Of a DNA stretch of 64,000 nt, positions 17,255 through 25,994 are shown in pieces. The stretch is taken from contig NZ_CP079801.1 in the NCBI RefSeq assembly GCF_021545785.1, forward strand, positions 3,220,001 to 3,284,000. Direction: 5' to 3'. How positions within the stretch are numbered: the first letter of the stretch is position 1; every line of letters begins with the position of its first letter. This stretch comes from Halopseudomonas maritima (lineage in GTDB: Bacteria; Pseudomonadota; Gammaproteobacteria; Pseudomonadales; Pseudomonadaceae). The notes under the pieces were generated by a model that saw only the letters and a list, made by a program, of their open reading frames with translations, had not been told where the DNA came from and searched no databases. The position numbers were made by a program, and so were the translations under genes.

Positions 17255-18148
17255 GTGGTTGATTACAAGCTGCTGGTCGCCCTGGCTGCGGTTATCGAGC
17301 ATGGCGGCTTTGAACGAGCGGCATCGCATTTGGGGCTGTCCCAGTCTGCGGTATCGCAGCGTATCAAGTTGCTGGAGGCGCGCCTGGGGACTGCCGCGCT
17401 GGTGCGCAGCGCGCCGCCGCAGGCAACGGCGGCAGGCCAGCGGCTGCTCAACCATGTGCAACAGGTACGACTGCTGGAGCGTGATCTGCAAGCCGATCTG
17501 CCCCAGATTGCGGATCAGGGTGGTCGTACTCGCCTGCGGGTGGCGTTGAATGCTGACAGCCTGGCGACCTGGTGGGCCGCAGCCGTTTCTGGCTGGTGTG
17601 AACGGGAGCAGGTATTGCTGGACCTGCAGGTGGAAGATCAGGACGTAGGGTTGCGCCGCATGCGCAGTGGTGAGGTGGCGGCCTGCCTATGCGCCGCGGA
17701 GCAGCCGGTGGCCGGGGCGCGCAGTGCGCTGCTGGGGCAGATGCCCTACCTGGCCGTGGCCAGTCCGGCCTTTGTGCAACGGCACTTTGCTGGAGGGCTG
17801 CAGGGGCTGGCGGCGCGGGAGGTGGCGCGGGTGCCGGCAGTAGTATTTGGGCCGGATGACCAGTTGCAGCATCGTTTTGTCCAGCAGTTCGGTGTTGTTG
17901 GCGAGTTTGACTATCATCTGTGCCCCTCGTCGGAGGGCTTTGTGCGGATGCTTGAGGCGGGTGTGGGCTGGGGCATGGTGCCGGCGCTGCAGGTAACCGA
18001 TGCGCTCGCCACAGGGCGGTTGCAGCAACTGCTGCCCAGTCAGGCACTGCAGGTGCCGCTGTACTGGCATTACTGGCGCAATGGCGGGCAACTGCTCAAT
18101 GGCCTGACTGAACAGTTGCTGCGCCTGGCGCCAAAGTTGTTGCGCTGA
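17255..18148 (+). CDS. argP: LysR-family regulator ArgP (IciA)
   Basis: 297 residues from a GTG with AGGA upstream. The N-terminal helix-turn-helix (RAASHLGLSQSAVSQRIKLL) is followed by an effector domain. The match to ArgP/IciA and the divergent argO gene indicate an arginine/lysine-responsive activator of the exporter. The intervening AT-rich 91 bases must hold the operator. Confidence 0.9.
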   Translation: MVDYKLLVALAAVIEHGGFERAASHLGLSQSAVSQRIKLLEARLGTAALVRSAPPQATAAGQRLLNHVQQVRLLERDLQADLPQIADQGGRTRLRVALNADSLATWWAAAVSGWCEREQVLLDLQVEDQDVGLRRMRSGEVAACLCAAEQPVAGARSALLGQMPYLAVASPAFVQRHFAGGLQGLAAREVARVPAVVFGPDDQLQHRFVQQFGVVGEFDYHLCPSSEGFVRMLEAGVGWGMVPALQVTDALATGRLQQLLPSQALQVPLYWHYWRNGGQLLNGLTEQLLRLAPKLLR

Positions 18149-18162
18149 GTGCGCTCGGCTTG

Positions 18163-19215
18163 TTACTCAATGAGCATGCTGCCGGAGCCCGGCAGCTTTT
18201 CGATGCAGTCGCTGCCCAGCAGGCGCGAGGGGGTGTAGTAGCCGGGAGCCGGCTCGTTTTCAAGCAAAAACGCGACAGCCATGAGGGCGCCCTCGACTGT
18301 GACGTCATAGCCGTTGGCGGTTTCGATGCGCGCCACCACCTTCCGCCCTGCGCGGTTTTGCGCCTCGCCCCAGACATAGCTGCGCGCGGATTCGCGTTGC
18401 TGGGTGTCGGGCCCGAGGATACGGCGTGCGACCAGATATTTAAGCAGAGCCTGGATCGGTGCCAGGCCCAGCAGCGGGCGCAGACGATCCAGGCGGCGCA
18501 GGCGAGCGGCTGCGCTGGGCGCCATCGGCAGGAACACCTCGATATGGTCGATGCCGGTGGAGAACCAGGCGGTGGCGATGTCGCCCCAGGGAATGGTCAC
18601 CGCGTGCTTGGTGCCATTGCCAAAGTCGATCTCGCGGCTCTGGTAGGCCAGCGGCACGCTGACGATGCGGTCATCCTTGCGTATGCGGCCGCCATATTTG
18701 AGCCCTTCAACCGAGGTTTTGGCGGTGCCTGGCGATAGCGCGCTGCGCGAGTCAAAGCCCAGGGCCAGCCGGTCGGCATCGGGTAGTTCCTGTTTCAGGC
18801 GGGCGGCGATGCAGTCGGTCGGTATCACGTCAAAACCGACGCCCGGGCAGATAACAATGTTGGCTTGTTCGGCATCAGCCTGCCGCGCCTGGGCTGCAAC
18901 AAAGGCATCAATCTCGCCGGTGATATCCAGGTAGTGACAACCGGTGGCGAGACAGGCTTCGATCAACGGCGCGCTGGTGGCGGAGAAGGGGCCAGCGCAG
19001 TTCAGCAGCACCTTTTGCTCTGCCATAATGTGCTGCAAGGCGGCCTGATCGCTAAGGTCAAATGTCTGGTGAGGCAGTTTCAGTGACTCGCCGAGACGAG
19101 CGATGGCTGCGCCGTTGCGGCCAGCCAGTATCGGCTGCAGCCCGCGTGCGGCGGCGGCCTTGGCCAGCAGTTGGCCGGTGTAACCATTGGCGCCGTAGAT
19201 CATCCATTGCGACAT
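18163..19215 (-). CDS. Saccharopine dehydrogenase-like oxidoreductase
   Basis: 350 residues. The N-terminal Rossmann fold IYGANGYTGQLLAKAAAARG and following LLNCAGPFSATSAPLIEACL and CHYLDITGEIDAF match the family that includes trans-acting enoyl reductases and saccharopine dehydrogenase relatives. The ATG at 19215 is chosen because AGGAG sits seven bases before it; the ATG at 19221 is too close. The substrate is unknown. It converges on argP with a 14-base gap. Confidence 0.82.
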   Translation of the reverse strand: MSQWMIYGANGYTGQLLAKAAAARGLQPILAGRNGAAIARLGESLKLPHQTFDLSDQAALQHIMAEQKVLLNCAGPFSATSAPLIEACLATGCHYLDITGEIDAFVAAQARQADAEQANIVICPGVGFDVIPTDCIAARLKQELPDADRLALGFDSRSALSPGTAKTSVEGLKYGGRIRKDDRIVSVPLAYQSREIDFGNGTKHAVTIPWGDIATAWFSTGIDHIEVFLPMAPSAAARLRRLDRLRPLLGLAPIQALLKYLVARRILGPDTQQRESARSYVWGEAQNRAGRKVVARIETANGYDVTVEGALMAVAFLLENEPAPGYYTPSRLLGSDCIEKLPGSGSMLIE

Positions 19216-19293
19216 GCACATGCTCCTGAATACGGGGACGCACTCAGATTAATGGCTGTCGACGGCTTGCGCCAGCGCCGCAGCGTGACGCGC

Positions 19294-19656
19294 TTAGCCG
19301 CGGATCACCTGGCCGCGATAGATGCGCACGCTGCCGCTAGGGGCGTTGCCCTGGTCGGTGTCGGCCTCCAGGCGTGCTCTGTTTTCCTGCCGGTGCTGAA
19401 ATTGCCGAGCGGCAATGGCACCCTGCGCAAGGGGGGAGGGCTGAACGGCCGGCTCCGGCGCGTGCACCAGGCCCGCCAGACGGCTACCCAGTTCGCGAAT
19501 CTCCAGCTCGCTGCTGTCACGACTCAGGCCAATCATGTGTTCAACGGCATCTGGATCACCCAGGCGCACAGTGACGCCCAGAGAGCGCTTGAGCTGACGT
19601 CGTAGCGCGGTCATGCAATCCAGTGTGGCGCGGTTGAACTGTGCCTCTGCAATCAT
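19294..19656 (-). CDS. Conserved hypothetical protein
   Basis: 120 residues from ATG 19656, which has GGAGGT six bases upstream. Soluble and helical: ATLDCMTALRRQLKRSLGVT and DAVEHMIGLSRDSSELEIRE are the most structured parts; the C-terminal half is probably disordered. No recognised domain or catalytic motif. A 78-base gap separates it from the oxidoreductase on the same strand. Confidence 0.65.
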   Translation of the reverse strand: MIAEAQFNRATLDCMTALRRQLKRSLGVTVRLGDPDAVEHMIGLSRDSSELEIRELGSRLAGLVHAPEPAVQPSPLAQGAIAARQFQHRQENRARLEADTDQGNAPSGSVRIYRGQVIRG

Positions 19657-19883
19657 GTTCATACCTCCGTAGGTCGCTGGTAGGGTGAAGGTGTGGTAGC
19701 CAAGTCAAATTTCGGTAAGCAGAATGTGTACCAATCTGCTGAGTGGCTGGGGGGAATGCGGCGTGTAGCCTGGTTCTTCGGTCACGGAAGTGACGTCAGA
19801 TGATTGGCGTGCAGCGCGCTGGTGCAGGCTTGCACTGCTCTGGCGCAAGGGTTTTGGTTTGTTCAGGTGGGTAAGGTAAAGCA

Positions 19884-20774
19884 ATGAAAGAGCCAGAATT
19901 GGGTGAACTGCCCAGCATCAGTGCTGTACGGGAGCGGCCCTCGGCTGAGACCAAGGCGCCTCGCTCTCGCGGAGCGGAGAACACGCTTCGTGCCGAGCCG
20001 CCGCCACGCGCTGCGGTGGCCGGCACCGGTGCGCTGTGGGCTCTGTGTGCGGCGCTCAGCCTGGCGCTGATCGGGCTGGGGTATTGGACGCACCAGCAGC
20101 AGCGGGCGTTGAAGCAGCAACTGGTTTCGACTCAGAACAGTTTTGCGCGGATCAGCGAGGAGGCCTCCGGGCGGATCCAGGATATCACTGGTCAGGTGTC
20201 TGCCAGTCAGGATAGCTTTGGCGCCGCCGAGCAGGCTCGACAAGAGCAACTCAAACGGCTGCAGGACGCGTTTGCGGCGTTGGAAAAGCGTCAGGCTGAG
20301 CAACAACAGCTACTTGAGCAACTGGATCAGCGTGGAGAGCGCCGTGGCCAGCAGTTGGTAGCCCAGCAGCAGGCGCTGCAGGCCCTGAGCGAGCGCAGTG
20401 AGCAGCAACTGGCCGACGCCGAGCAGCGCGGCGTTGAGCTGGCGGCTGTAAAAAACCAGCTTGCCGAGGCCGAACAGGGGCTCGAGCAGGTCTTTAGTGA
20501 GCTGGCAGGGTTGGCGGCACTTGAGTTGCAGCTAGGGCAGCAGAGCGAGCGACTGGATGAGCAGCGTCAGGCGCTGGCTAGCTTGCAGAATCAGGACCAT
20601 TCGGCGGAGGTAGACCAGGCGCTGCTGGTGCTGCGCAGCGAGCTGGATCAGCGCCTGGGAGCAACCGATCAGGCGCTGAAGGCGATCGACAGCTTTCGTC
20701 TGCAGACCAACCGCAGCCTGAGCACCCTGCAAAACCAGTTGAGCGCGCTGCACCGCCGGGTTGAGGGTAACTGA
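19884..20774 (+). CDS. Single-pass membrane protein with long coiled coil
   Basis: 296 residues. An N-terminal charged, Pro-rich stretch precedes one membrane segment (about 49-68, LWALCAALSLALIGLGYW). The remaining residues 70-296 form a Gln/Glu/Leu-rich coiled coil. Topology suggests a cytoplasmic N-terminus and a periplasmic coil. No enzyme motif is seen. Its stop shares a base with the acpH start (TGATG), indicating an operon. Confidence 0.78.
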   Translation: MKEPELGELPSISAVRERPSAETKAPRSRGAENTLRAEPPPRAAVAGTGALWALCAALSLALIGLGYWTHQQQRALKQQLVSTQNSFARISEEASGRIQDITGQVSASQDSFGAAEQARQEQLKRLQDAFAALEKRQAEQQQLLEQLDQRGERRGQQLVAQQQALQALSERSEQQLADAEQRGVELAAVKNQLAEAEQGLEQVFSELAGLAALELQLGQQSERLDEQRQALASLQNQDHSAEVDQALLVLRSELDQRLGATDQALKAIDSFRLQTNRSLSTLQNQLSALHRRVEGN

Positions 20775-21409
20775 TGAACTTTTTGGCCCATCTGCTGCTG
20801 GGGTCGGCCTCGGCTGAACAGGCGCTGGGCAGCATGCTGGGTGACTTCGTCAAAGGCCCGGTGCAGCAGCTGGACTTGCCAGAGGCGGTGCGTGGCGGTG
20901 TCTGGTTGCATCGGCGCATCGACAGCTACACCGATGCGCACCCTCTGGTGCTGCAGAGCAAGGCGCGTATCAGTGGAGAGCGCAGGCGCTTTGCCGGGAT
21001 TCTGGTCGACATGTTCTACGACCACCTGCTGGCACGGCACTGGGCGAACTTTGCTGATCGGTCGCTCGATGACTTCAGTCAGGATGTGTATCGCCAGTTG
21101 CGCGCCCAACGGGCATTGATGCCGGAGCGCGCGTGGACCGTCGTGAGTTACATGAGTGAACAGGACTGGTTGGGCAGCTACGCCGAGCTGAGACACTTGC
21201 ACCGGGCGGTCGATAACATGGCCCGGCGGTTTCGTCGTGAAACGGCTCTACCGGGCGGCGTGGCGGAGCTTGAGGCAGCGTATCAAGGGTTTGAGGACGA
21301 TTTTCTGGCTTTCATGCCGGAGCTGCAGCGCTTTGCCGAGGATCAGGCGGCCGCCTTGACCTCGGCGGGCTCGCTGGCTGACTTGCCATCATCCAGGCCT
21401 AGCGCCTGA
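20774..21409 (+). CDS. acpH: Acyl carrier protein phosphodiesterase
   Basis: 211 residues. MNFLAHLLLGSASAEQALGS and GDFVKG, then VWLHRRIDSYTDAHP and FAGILVDMFYDHLLA, match AcpH, which removes phosphopantetheine from acyl carrier protein. The HD-like residues H28-type to D are conserved in these motifs. The last 67 bases overlap the 3' end of olsA on the other strand, so the Pro/Ser-rich tail (ALTSAGSLADLPSSRPSA) may be a nonessential extension. Confidence 0.88.
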   Translation: MNFLAHLLLGSASAEQALGSMLGDFVKGPVQQLDLPEAVRGGVWLHRRIDSYTDAHPLVLQSKARISGERRRFAGILVDMFYDHLLARHWANFADRSLDDFSQDVYRQLRAQRALMPERAWTVVSYMSEQDWLGSYAELRHLHRAVDNMARRFRRETALPGGVAELEAAYQGFEDDFLAFMPELQRFAEDQAAALTSAGSLADLPSSRPSA

Positions 21410-22149
21410 CAGACCGAGGCATGTGCGCTGCGTGCCAGCTGGTTGCGGTTCAACGCGCTGCTGTCCAGCAGCGGCAGGAAATGAATCTCCACGTCGATAT
21501 CCCGTGAGCCCAGCAATCGCCACAGATGCTGCGAGAACTCGTCGTCATCGATAAAGGGTGCCACCGCGTCCCGTTGACCAGCGTAGCGGTAGGCAACGGC
21601 GACTGGCTGGGTTGGTACCTGCGCCTCAATGGCGGCCGCCAGCAGGCGGCCGTGAAAGGTGCGTACCCGATCGCCTGCGGTGGTGGTGCCCTCGGCGAAC
21701 ATCACCAGGCTGCGGCCTGCTGCCAGCACGTCGTTCAACTGGTCCTGCACGGTACTGGAGGTGCCTTGACCGCGCTGAATGAAGCAGGTGCCGGCCGCGC
21801 TGGCCAGCCAGCCGATGACAGGCCAGTTGCGCACCTCTGCCTTGGACAGAAAATGCACCGGCGCTTGAGCGCCGAGCACCACAATATCCAGCCAGGACAC
21901 ATGGTTGCTTACCCACAGGGCGGTTTGCCCGGGCGCGGTGCCCTGTACCCGCACCCGCAGGGGTAAAATGCGGATCAGGTTGCGGAGCCACCAGCGGGTG
22001 AGCTTTTGCCGTTGCCGATCAACCCGCGCTGGTAGCAACCATTGCATCAGTTGAGCCCAGCACACCAGCAGCAGCCCGCACCCGATCCAGCCGATGACTG
22101 CGCACAGGCGCAGTAGCCGTCGAGGCATACTTACCGAGCGCGCAGCCAT
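21343..22149 (-). CDS. olsA: Lysophospholipid/lyso-ornithine-lipid acyltransferase
   Basis: 268 residues. It is a PlsC-fold O-acyltransferase that adds the second acyl chain to lyso-ornithine lipid at the inner membrane. Motif I HX4D is H83-VSWL-D88 (NHVSWLD), and FAEGTTTAGD is motif III. A hydrophobic N-terminus covers about residues 12-40. The start at 22149 lies two bases after the olsB stop; 22188 is a longer alternative overlapping olsB. Its 3' end overlaps acpH by 67 bases. Confidence 0.88.
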   Translation of the reverse strand: MAARSVSMPRRLLRLCAVIGWIGCGLLLVCWAQLMQWLLPARVDRQRQKLTRWWLRNLIRILPLRVRVQGTAPGQTALWVSNHVSWLDIVVLGAQAPVHFLSKAEVRNWPVIGWLASAAGTCFIQRGQGTSSTVQDQLNDVLAAGRSLVMFAEGTTTAGDRVRTFHGRLLAAAIEAQVPTQPVAVAYRYAGQRDAVAPFIDDDEFSQHLWRLLGSRDIDVEIHFLPLLDSSALNRNQLARSAHASVCQALGLDDGKSASEPAEVKAAA

Positions 22150-22151
22150 GC

Positions 22152-22904
22152 TCAACTGGCCTTGAAGTGACGTGCGTAGCGCGGACACAGTTGTTCGCGG
22201 CGCAGCAGAATGAACACGTCGGCACAGTTGAATTCCGGATCCCAGCAGGGCTCGCCGCAGACCTTGGCGCCCAGGCGCATGTAGGCCTTGAGCAGCGGTG
22301 GCAGCTGGGCGGTGACGTTGTCTGGCAGGGTGCGCTCGGGCAGCGGCAGACGTGGAATGGCGTTGAGGTAGTCGCGATTCAGGTAGCGTCCGCGCAGGCG
22401 CTGCATGATGGCGTGGGCCTGTATGCCGCCATCGTTCATGTCGATGCTGGCGCAGCCCATCAGATAGCCGTACTGGCGCTCGTTCATCAGTTGGGCCAAG
22501 CCGGACCAGAGCACCGAGATGGTTGCGCCGTTGCGGTAGTTGGCGTGTACGCAGGTGCGTCCAATTTCCATGATGTCGCCGCGCAGGTCCGTCAGGCCAA
22601 CCAGCTGGAACTCGCTCTCGCTGTAGAAACCACCCGCCGCGCCGGCCCGGCTGCTATCGAGAATGCGGGTGGTGGCCACTACCTGACCGCTACGCTGATC
22701 GCGCACGATCAGGTGTTCGCAGTGCAGGTCGTAGTGGTCCTGATCCAGCCCGGGCTCGGTGCTGTGCAGCTGGGCGCCGCACTCCTGTCCAAATACCTGA
22801 TAGCGCAGGGCTTGTGCGGCCTGCAGGCTGGCGGCATCGGTTGCCAGTTCCACGGTCAGGTGACGATTGCCGGATTCTTCAAGGGCGAAAGCTGCTTGGG
22901 TCAT
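22152..22904 (-). CDS. olsB: L-ornithine N-alpha-acyltransferase
   Basis: 250 residues. It transfers a 3-hydroxyacyl chain from ACP to ornithine, the first step of ornithine-lipid synthesis, a phosphate-saving membrane lipid route. GNAT-like fold: ALRYQVFGQECGA, ATTRILD, EIGRTCVHANYRNGATISVL and MGCASIDMNDGG are family hallmarks. ATG 22904 is chosen for the GGAGGT just upstream. It is followed directly by olsA, as in P. aeruginosa PA4350-PA4351. Confidence 0.9.
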   Translation of the reverse strand: MTQAAFALEESGNRHLTVELATDAASLQAAQALRYQVFGQECGAQLHSTEPGLDQDHYDLHCEHLIVRDQRSGQVVATTRILDSSRAGAAGGFYSESEFQLVGLTDLRGDIMEIGRTCVHANYRNGATISVLWSGLAQLMNERQYGYLMGCASIDMNDGGIQAHAIMQRLRGRYLNRDYLNAIPRLPLPERTLPDNVTAQLPPLLKAYMRLGAKVCGEPCWDPEFNCADVFILLRREQLCPRYARHFKAS

Positions 22905-23078
22905 GGACACCTCCATCTGGGCATCAGCTGCTGTTGTTCAGGCTGAGCCTATGGCGCGGTGGTGTCAGTCGCGTGAATCTGTGGTGACGTTCCTGTGACG
23001 CTCGCTTCGTTGATACAAGTCAGTAGCCAGCCTCCGGGTGGAGGGTATAACAGCGGCTTTTGCGTCGAGGTGCCAACA

Positions 23079-23864
23079 ATGACGGGTTCGCCCAGGGTTC
23101 TGTTTGATAACGGTGAGCACAAGGTGCTGTGCTTCGATCAGTTGGTCAGTGGCGATGGTGTGCAGTCAAACCAGTTTCTGATCATCGATCATGATCAGCA
23201 TGCATTGCTTGATCCGGGGGGCGACCTGACTTACACGCCCCTGTCACTGGCGGTGAGTCGGCATATTCCGCTGCAGGAGCTGACCTATGTGTTTGCCTCG
23301 CACCAGGACCCGGACATTATCGCGTCACTCGACAAGTGGTTTCTGCACACCGGATGCCGCGTGGTGTGCTCGAAGCTGTGGGCGCGCTTCTTGCCGCACC
23401 TGAGTGCCAGCTACCTGACCAAGCATACCGGCTTGAGTACCACCGAACGCATGATCGCGGTGCCGGACCGCGGTATGGACATTCCGTTGGGCCGCTGCCA
23501 AATCAAGGTATTGCCTGCCCACTTTCTGCACTCTGTAGGTAATTTGCACTTCTATGACCCGCTCAGTGGCATCCTGTTTTCTGGTGATATGGGTGCTTCC
23601 ATGGTGGATGATGCGGAACCGGTGACCGACTTTGCTGCTCACAGGAGCAGTATGGAAGGTTTTCATCGGCGCTACATGGCGGGCAACAAGGCCTGCCGCC
23701 TGTGGGCAAACATGGTCCGGCGGCTGCAGCCGAAGATGATTGTGCCGCAGCACGGCAGTCCCTTTGCAGATGCTGATACCATCAACGCCTTTCTGGATTG
23801 GATCAGCGAGCTGGAATGCGGGCTGGACCTGCTGACGCAGGAGGATTACTGCATTCCAGCGTAA
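23079..23864 (+). CDS. Metallo-beta-lactamase-fold diiron protein (ODP-like)
   Basis: 261 residues from ATG 23079, preceded by GAGGTG. The metal motif is H75-Q-D77-P-D79 (SHQDPD), with further ligands in PAHFLHSVGN, FSGDMGAS and VPQHGSPF. The HxDxD pattern rather than HxHxDH suggests a diiron oxygen-binding (ODP/flavodiiron-like) domain without a flavodoxin or rubredoxin partner. Possible role in sensing or reducing oxygen or nitric oxide is inferred from the family. Confidence 0.8.
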   Translation: MTGSPRVLFDNGEHKVLCFDQLVSGDGVQSNQFLIIDHDQHALLDPGGDLTYTPLSLAVSRHIPLQELTYVFASHQDPDIIASLDKWFLHTGCRVVCSKLWARFLPHLSASYLTKHTGLSTTERMIAVPDRGMDIPLGRCQIKVLPAHFLHSVGNLHFYDPLSGILFSGDMGASMVDDAEPVTDFAAHRSSMEGFHRRYMAGNKACRLWANMVRRLQPKMIVPQHGSPFADADTINAFLDWISELECGLDLLTQEDYCIPA

Positions 23865-23901
23865 CGGCGGCTGCCTCTGACTGGTGGCCTAAGGACAGAT
23901 T

Positions 23902-25062
23902 ATGCAGGCACCGGTTTATCCCTGGCGTGAGGGTAATCGCTTCAATTTGCGCGTGGATGGGGAGTCCTTCTTCCCGCACATGCTGTCGTGTTTCGAGCAG
24001 GCGCAAAAGAGCATTGATATCGAGCTGTATCTGGTGGAAACAGGACGCAGCACGCGACAGTGGATCGATGTGATGCTGGCTGCCCGCGAGCGCGGGGTGC
24101 AAGTGCGCTGCCTGCTGGATGGGGTCGGTAGTGACGGCCTGCAGGCGAGCGAGCGCAAGGAGCTGGAGCAGGCCGGGGTGGTCTTGCGCTTTTACAACCC
24201 GCCCAGGCTGCTCAGCGGTTCGCGCTTGTTTCACCGCGATCACCGCAAGCTGTTTGTGATTGACCGACGCCTTGCGCTGGTGGGCGGCACGGGCATCACC
24301 GACGAGTTCTGCCAGCCCGATCCGCAGACCGGTACCGCCCTTTGGCATGAGCAGCTGCTGGAAATTGAGGGCCCGGTAGTCGAGGACTGGGTATCGCTGT
24401 TCGAGTACGAGTGGGAGCGTGTCGAGGAGCGAGCCAGGCCAGGGCTGGCAGCAGTGCGTCGCGGCCAGGTGCCGCCGTTGCCGGCCGGGCGTGATGGCCA
24501 GGGCCGGGTTGCCTACGTTGGCGCGCGGGAGCAAAAAGAAGTGGTGGCTTCGCTGCTGGCTGCGGTGAAGCGATCGGAGCGGCGCGTCTGGCTGACCACC
24601 CCTTATTTTCTGCCGTCACGGCGTATTCGCTGGGCGTTGTCTCGTGCCGCGCGGCGTGGTGTCGATGTACGTCTGCTACTGTGCGGCATGACCATCGATC
24701 ACCCGCCAGTGCGTTACGCCGGTCAGCGCTATTACACGCGTTTGCTTAAGGCCGGCGTAAAAATCTACGAGTACCAGCCCCGGTTTACTCACCTGAAAAC
24801 GGCACTGGTGGACGACTGGGTGTCGCTGGGCTCCTGTAATTTTGACCACTGGACGCTGCATTGGAACCTGGAAGCTAATCAGCAGGCGGTGGATAGTGAG
24901 CTGGCGGCGGCGGTGGCCAAGAGCTTTGAGAATGACTTTGAGCAAAGCCGCTTGTGGACGCTGGCTGAGTGGAAAGAGCTGCCCTGGTCGCACCGTTTCA
25001 AGATTCGTTTCTGGGGGCAGATCAACCGCTGGGTAATGTGGGTGTTTGGTATTCCGCGTTAA
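23902..25062 (+). CDS. Cardiolipin synthase / phospholipase D family protein
   Basis: 386 residues with two HKD motifs: HRDHRKLFVIDRRLALVGG in the N-terminal half and THLKTALVDDWVSLGSCNFD in the C-terminal half. No N-terminal membrane segments are present, as in ClsB-type synthases. It likely forms cardiolipin from phosphatidylglycerol or a related phosphatidyl transfer. It follows the diiron protein after 37 bases on the same strand. Confidence 0.87.
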   Translation: MQAPVYPWREGNRFNLRVDGESFFPHMLSCFEQAQKSIDIELYLVETGRSTRQWIDVMLAARERGVQVRCLLDGVGSDGLQASERKELEQAGVVLRFYNPPRLLSGSRLFHRDHRKLFVIDRRLALVGGTGITDEFCQPDPQTGTALWHEQLLEIEGPVVEDWVSLFEYEWERVEERARPGLAAVRRGQVPPLPAGRDGQGRVAYVGAREQKEVVASLLAAVKRSERRVWLTTPYFLPSRRIRWALSRAARRGVDVRLLLCGMTIDHPPVRYAGQRYYTRLLKAGVKIYEYQPRFTHLKTALVDDWVSLGSCNFDHWTLHWNLEANQQAVDSELAAAVAKSFENDFEQSRLWTLAEWKELPWSHRFKIRFWGQINRWVMWVFGIPR

Positions 25063-25117
25063 GGAAGCAATCTCTCTGCGCCTCGGCTGGCGCAGAGAGA
25101 CTGAGGAGCAGCCCGAA

Positions 25118-25882
25118 TCAGTTGAAAACGGGTTTGCGCTTCTCCATAAAGGCGGTCAGCGCTTCCTTGGCTTCGGCACCGCTGAGCAGGGTGGCGAAAT
25201 GCTGTCCTTCGGTTTCCATGACCTCATCGGCGGTGCGGCTGATGCCGTTGCGGATCAGTTGCTTGGTCAGGCGTACCGAGCTGGGCGGCAGCTCAGCGAT
25301 GCGCAGGGCCGCGGCGCGGGCAGCGTCCAGCACGGCCTGGCCGACCGGCAGCGCCTGGTTGGCCAGACCGATCTCGCAGGCGCGACTGCCATTGATCTCC
25401 TCGCCCAGCAGCAGTAACTCAGCGGCGCGGGGGTGGCCCAACAGGCGCGGCAGCAGGAAGCTGGAGCCGGCCTCCGGACAGAGCCCAAGGTTGACGAAGG
25501 GCATTTTCAGGCGCGCGTTCTGCGCCACATAAATCAAATCGCAATGCAGCAGCATGGTGGTGCCGATGCCGACGGCAGGGCCGTTCACGGCGGCAATGAT
25601 GGGTGTGCTGGCATGGCAGATGGCCTTGAGGAAACGGTACACCGGGCTGTCGGTGCCGGAGCGCTCGTTCTTGATGAAGTCGCTTACGTCATTGCCGCTG
25701 GTAAAACACTCTGTGCTGCCTTGAATGATGATGGCGCGGATGCTGTTGTCGTTCTCGGCCGCGGCGATGGCGTCGCCCATGTCGCCGTACATCTCGCGGG
25801 TCAGCGCGTTCTTCTTGTCGGCGCGGTTCAGGGTCAGGGTCAGCACGCCCTGGCTACGGTCGATCAGCAGATGGTCGCTCAC
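25118..25882 (-). CDS. Enoyl-CoA hydratase/isomerase family protein
   Basis: 254 residues. Crotonase fold: TLNRADKKNALTREMYGD, oxyanion-hole segments FTSGNDVSDF and AAVNGPAVGIGTTMLLHCDL, then LCPEAGSSFLLPRLLG. The GNDV segment and LxLCPEAGSS resemble the delta-isomerase-like subfamily where one catalytic Glu is kept. Exact substrate unknown. In P. aeruginosa a homologue (PA4330) also neighbours the ferredoxin reductase and sadC. Confidence 0.9.
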   Translation of the reverse strand: MSDHLLIDRSQGVLTLTLNRADKKNALTREMYGDMGDAIAAAENDNSIRAIIIQGSTECFTSGNDVSDFIKNERSGTDSPVYRFLKAICHASTPIIAAVNGPAVGIGTTMLLHCDLIYVAQNARLKMPFVNLGLCPEAGSSFLLPRLLGHPRAAELLLLGEEINGSRACEIGLANQALPVGQAVLDAARAAALRIAELPPSSVRLTKQLIRNGISRTADEVMETEGQHFATLLSGAEAKEALTAFMEKRKPVFN

Positions 25883-25994
25883 GGTTATTCCAGCCTGTGT
25901 TGTCGTTTAGGGAAGCGCAGGCATGCTCGCACGTCTGGCTGGAGCTGGCAGCAAAGCACAACCTGTTGAATGGCTGAGCATAACAGGGCCGCAT

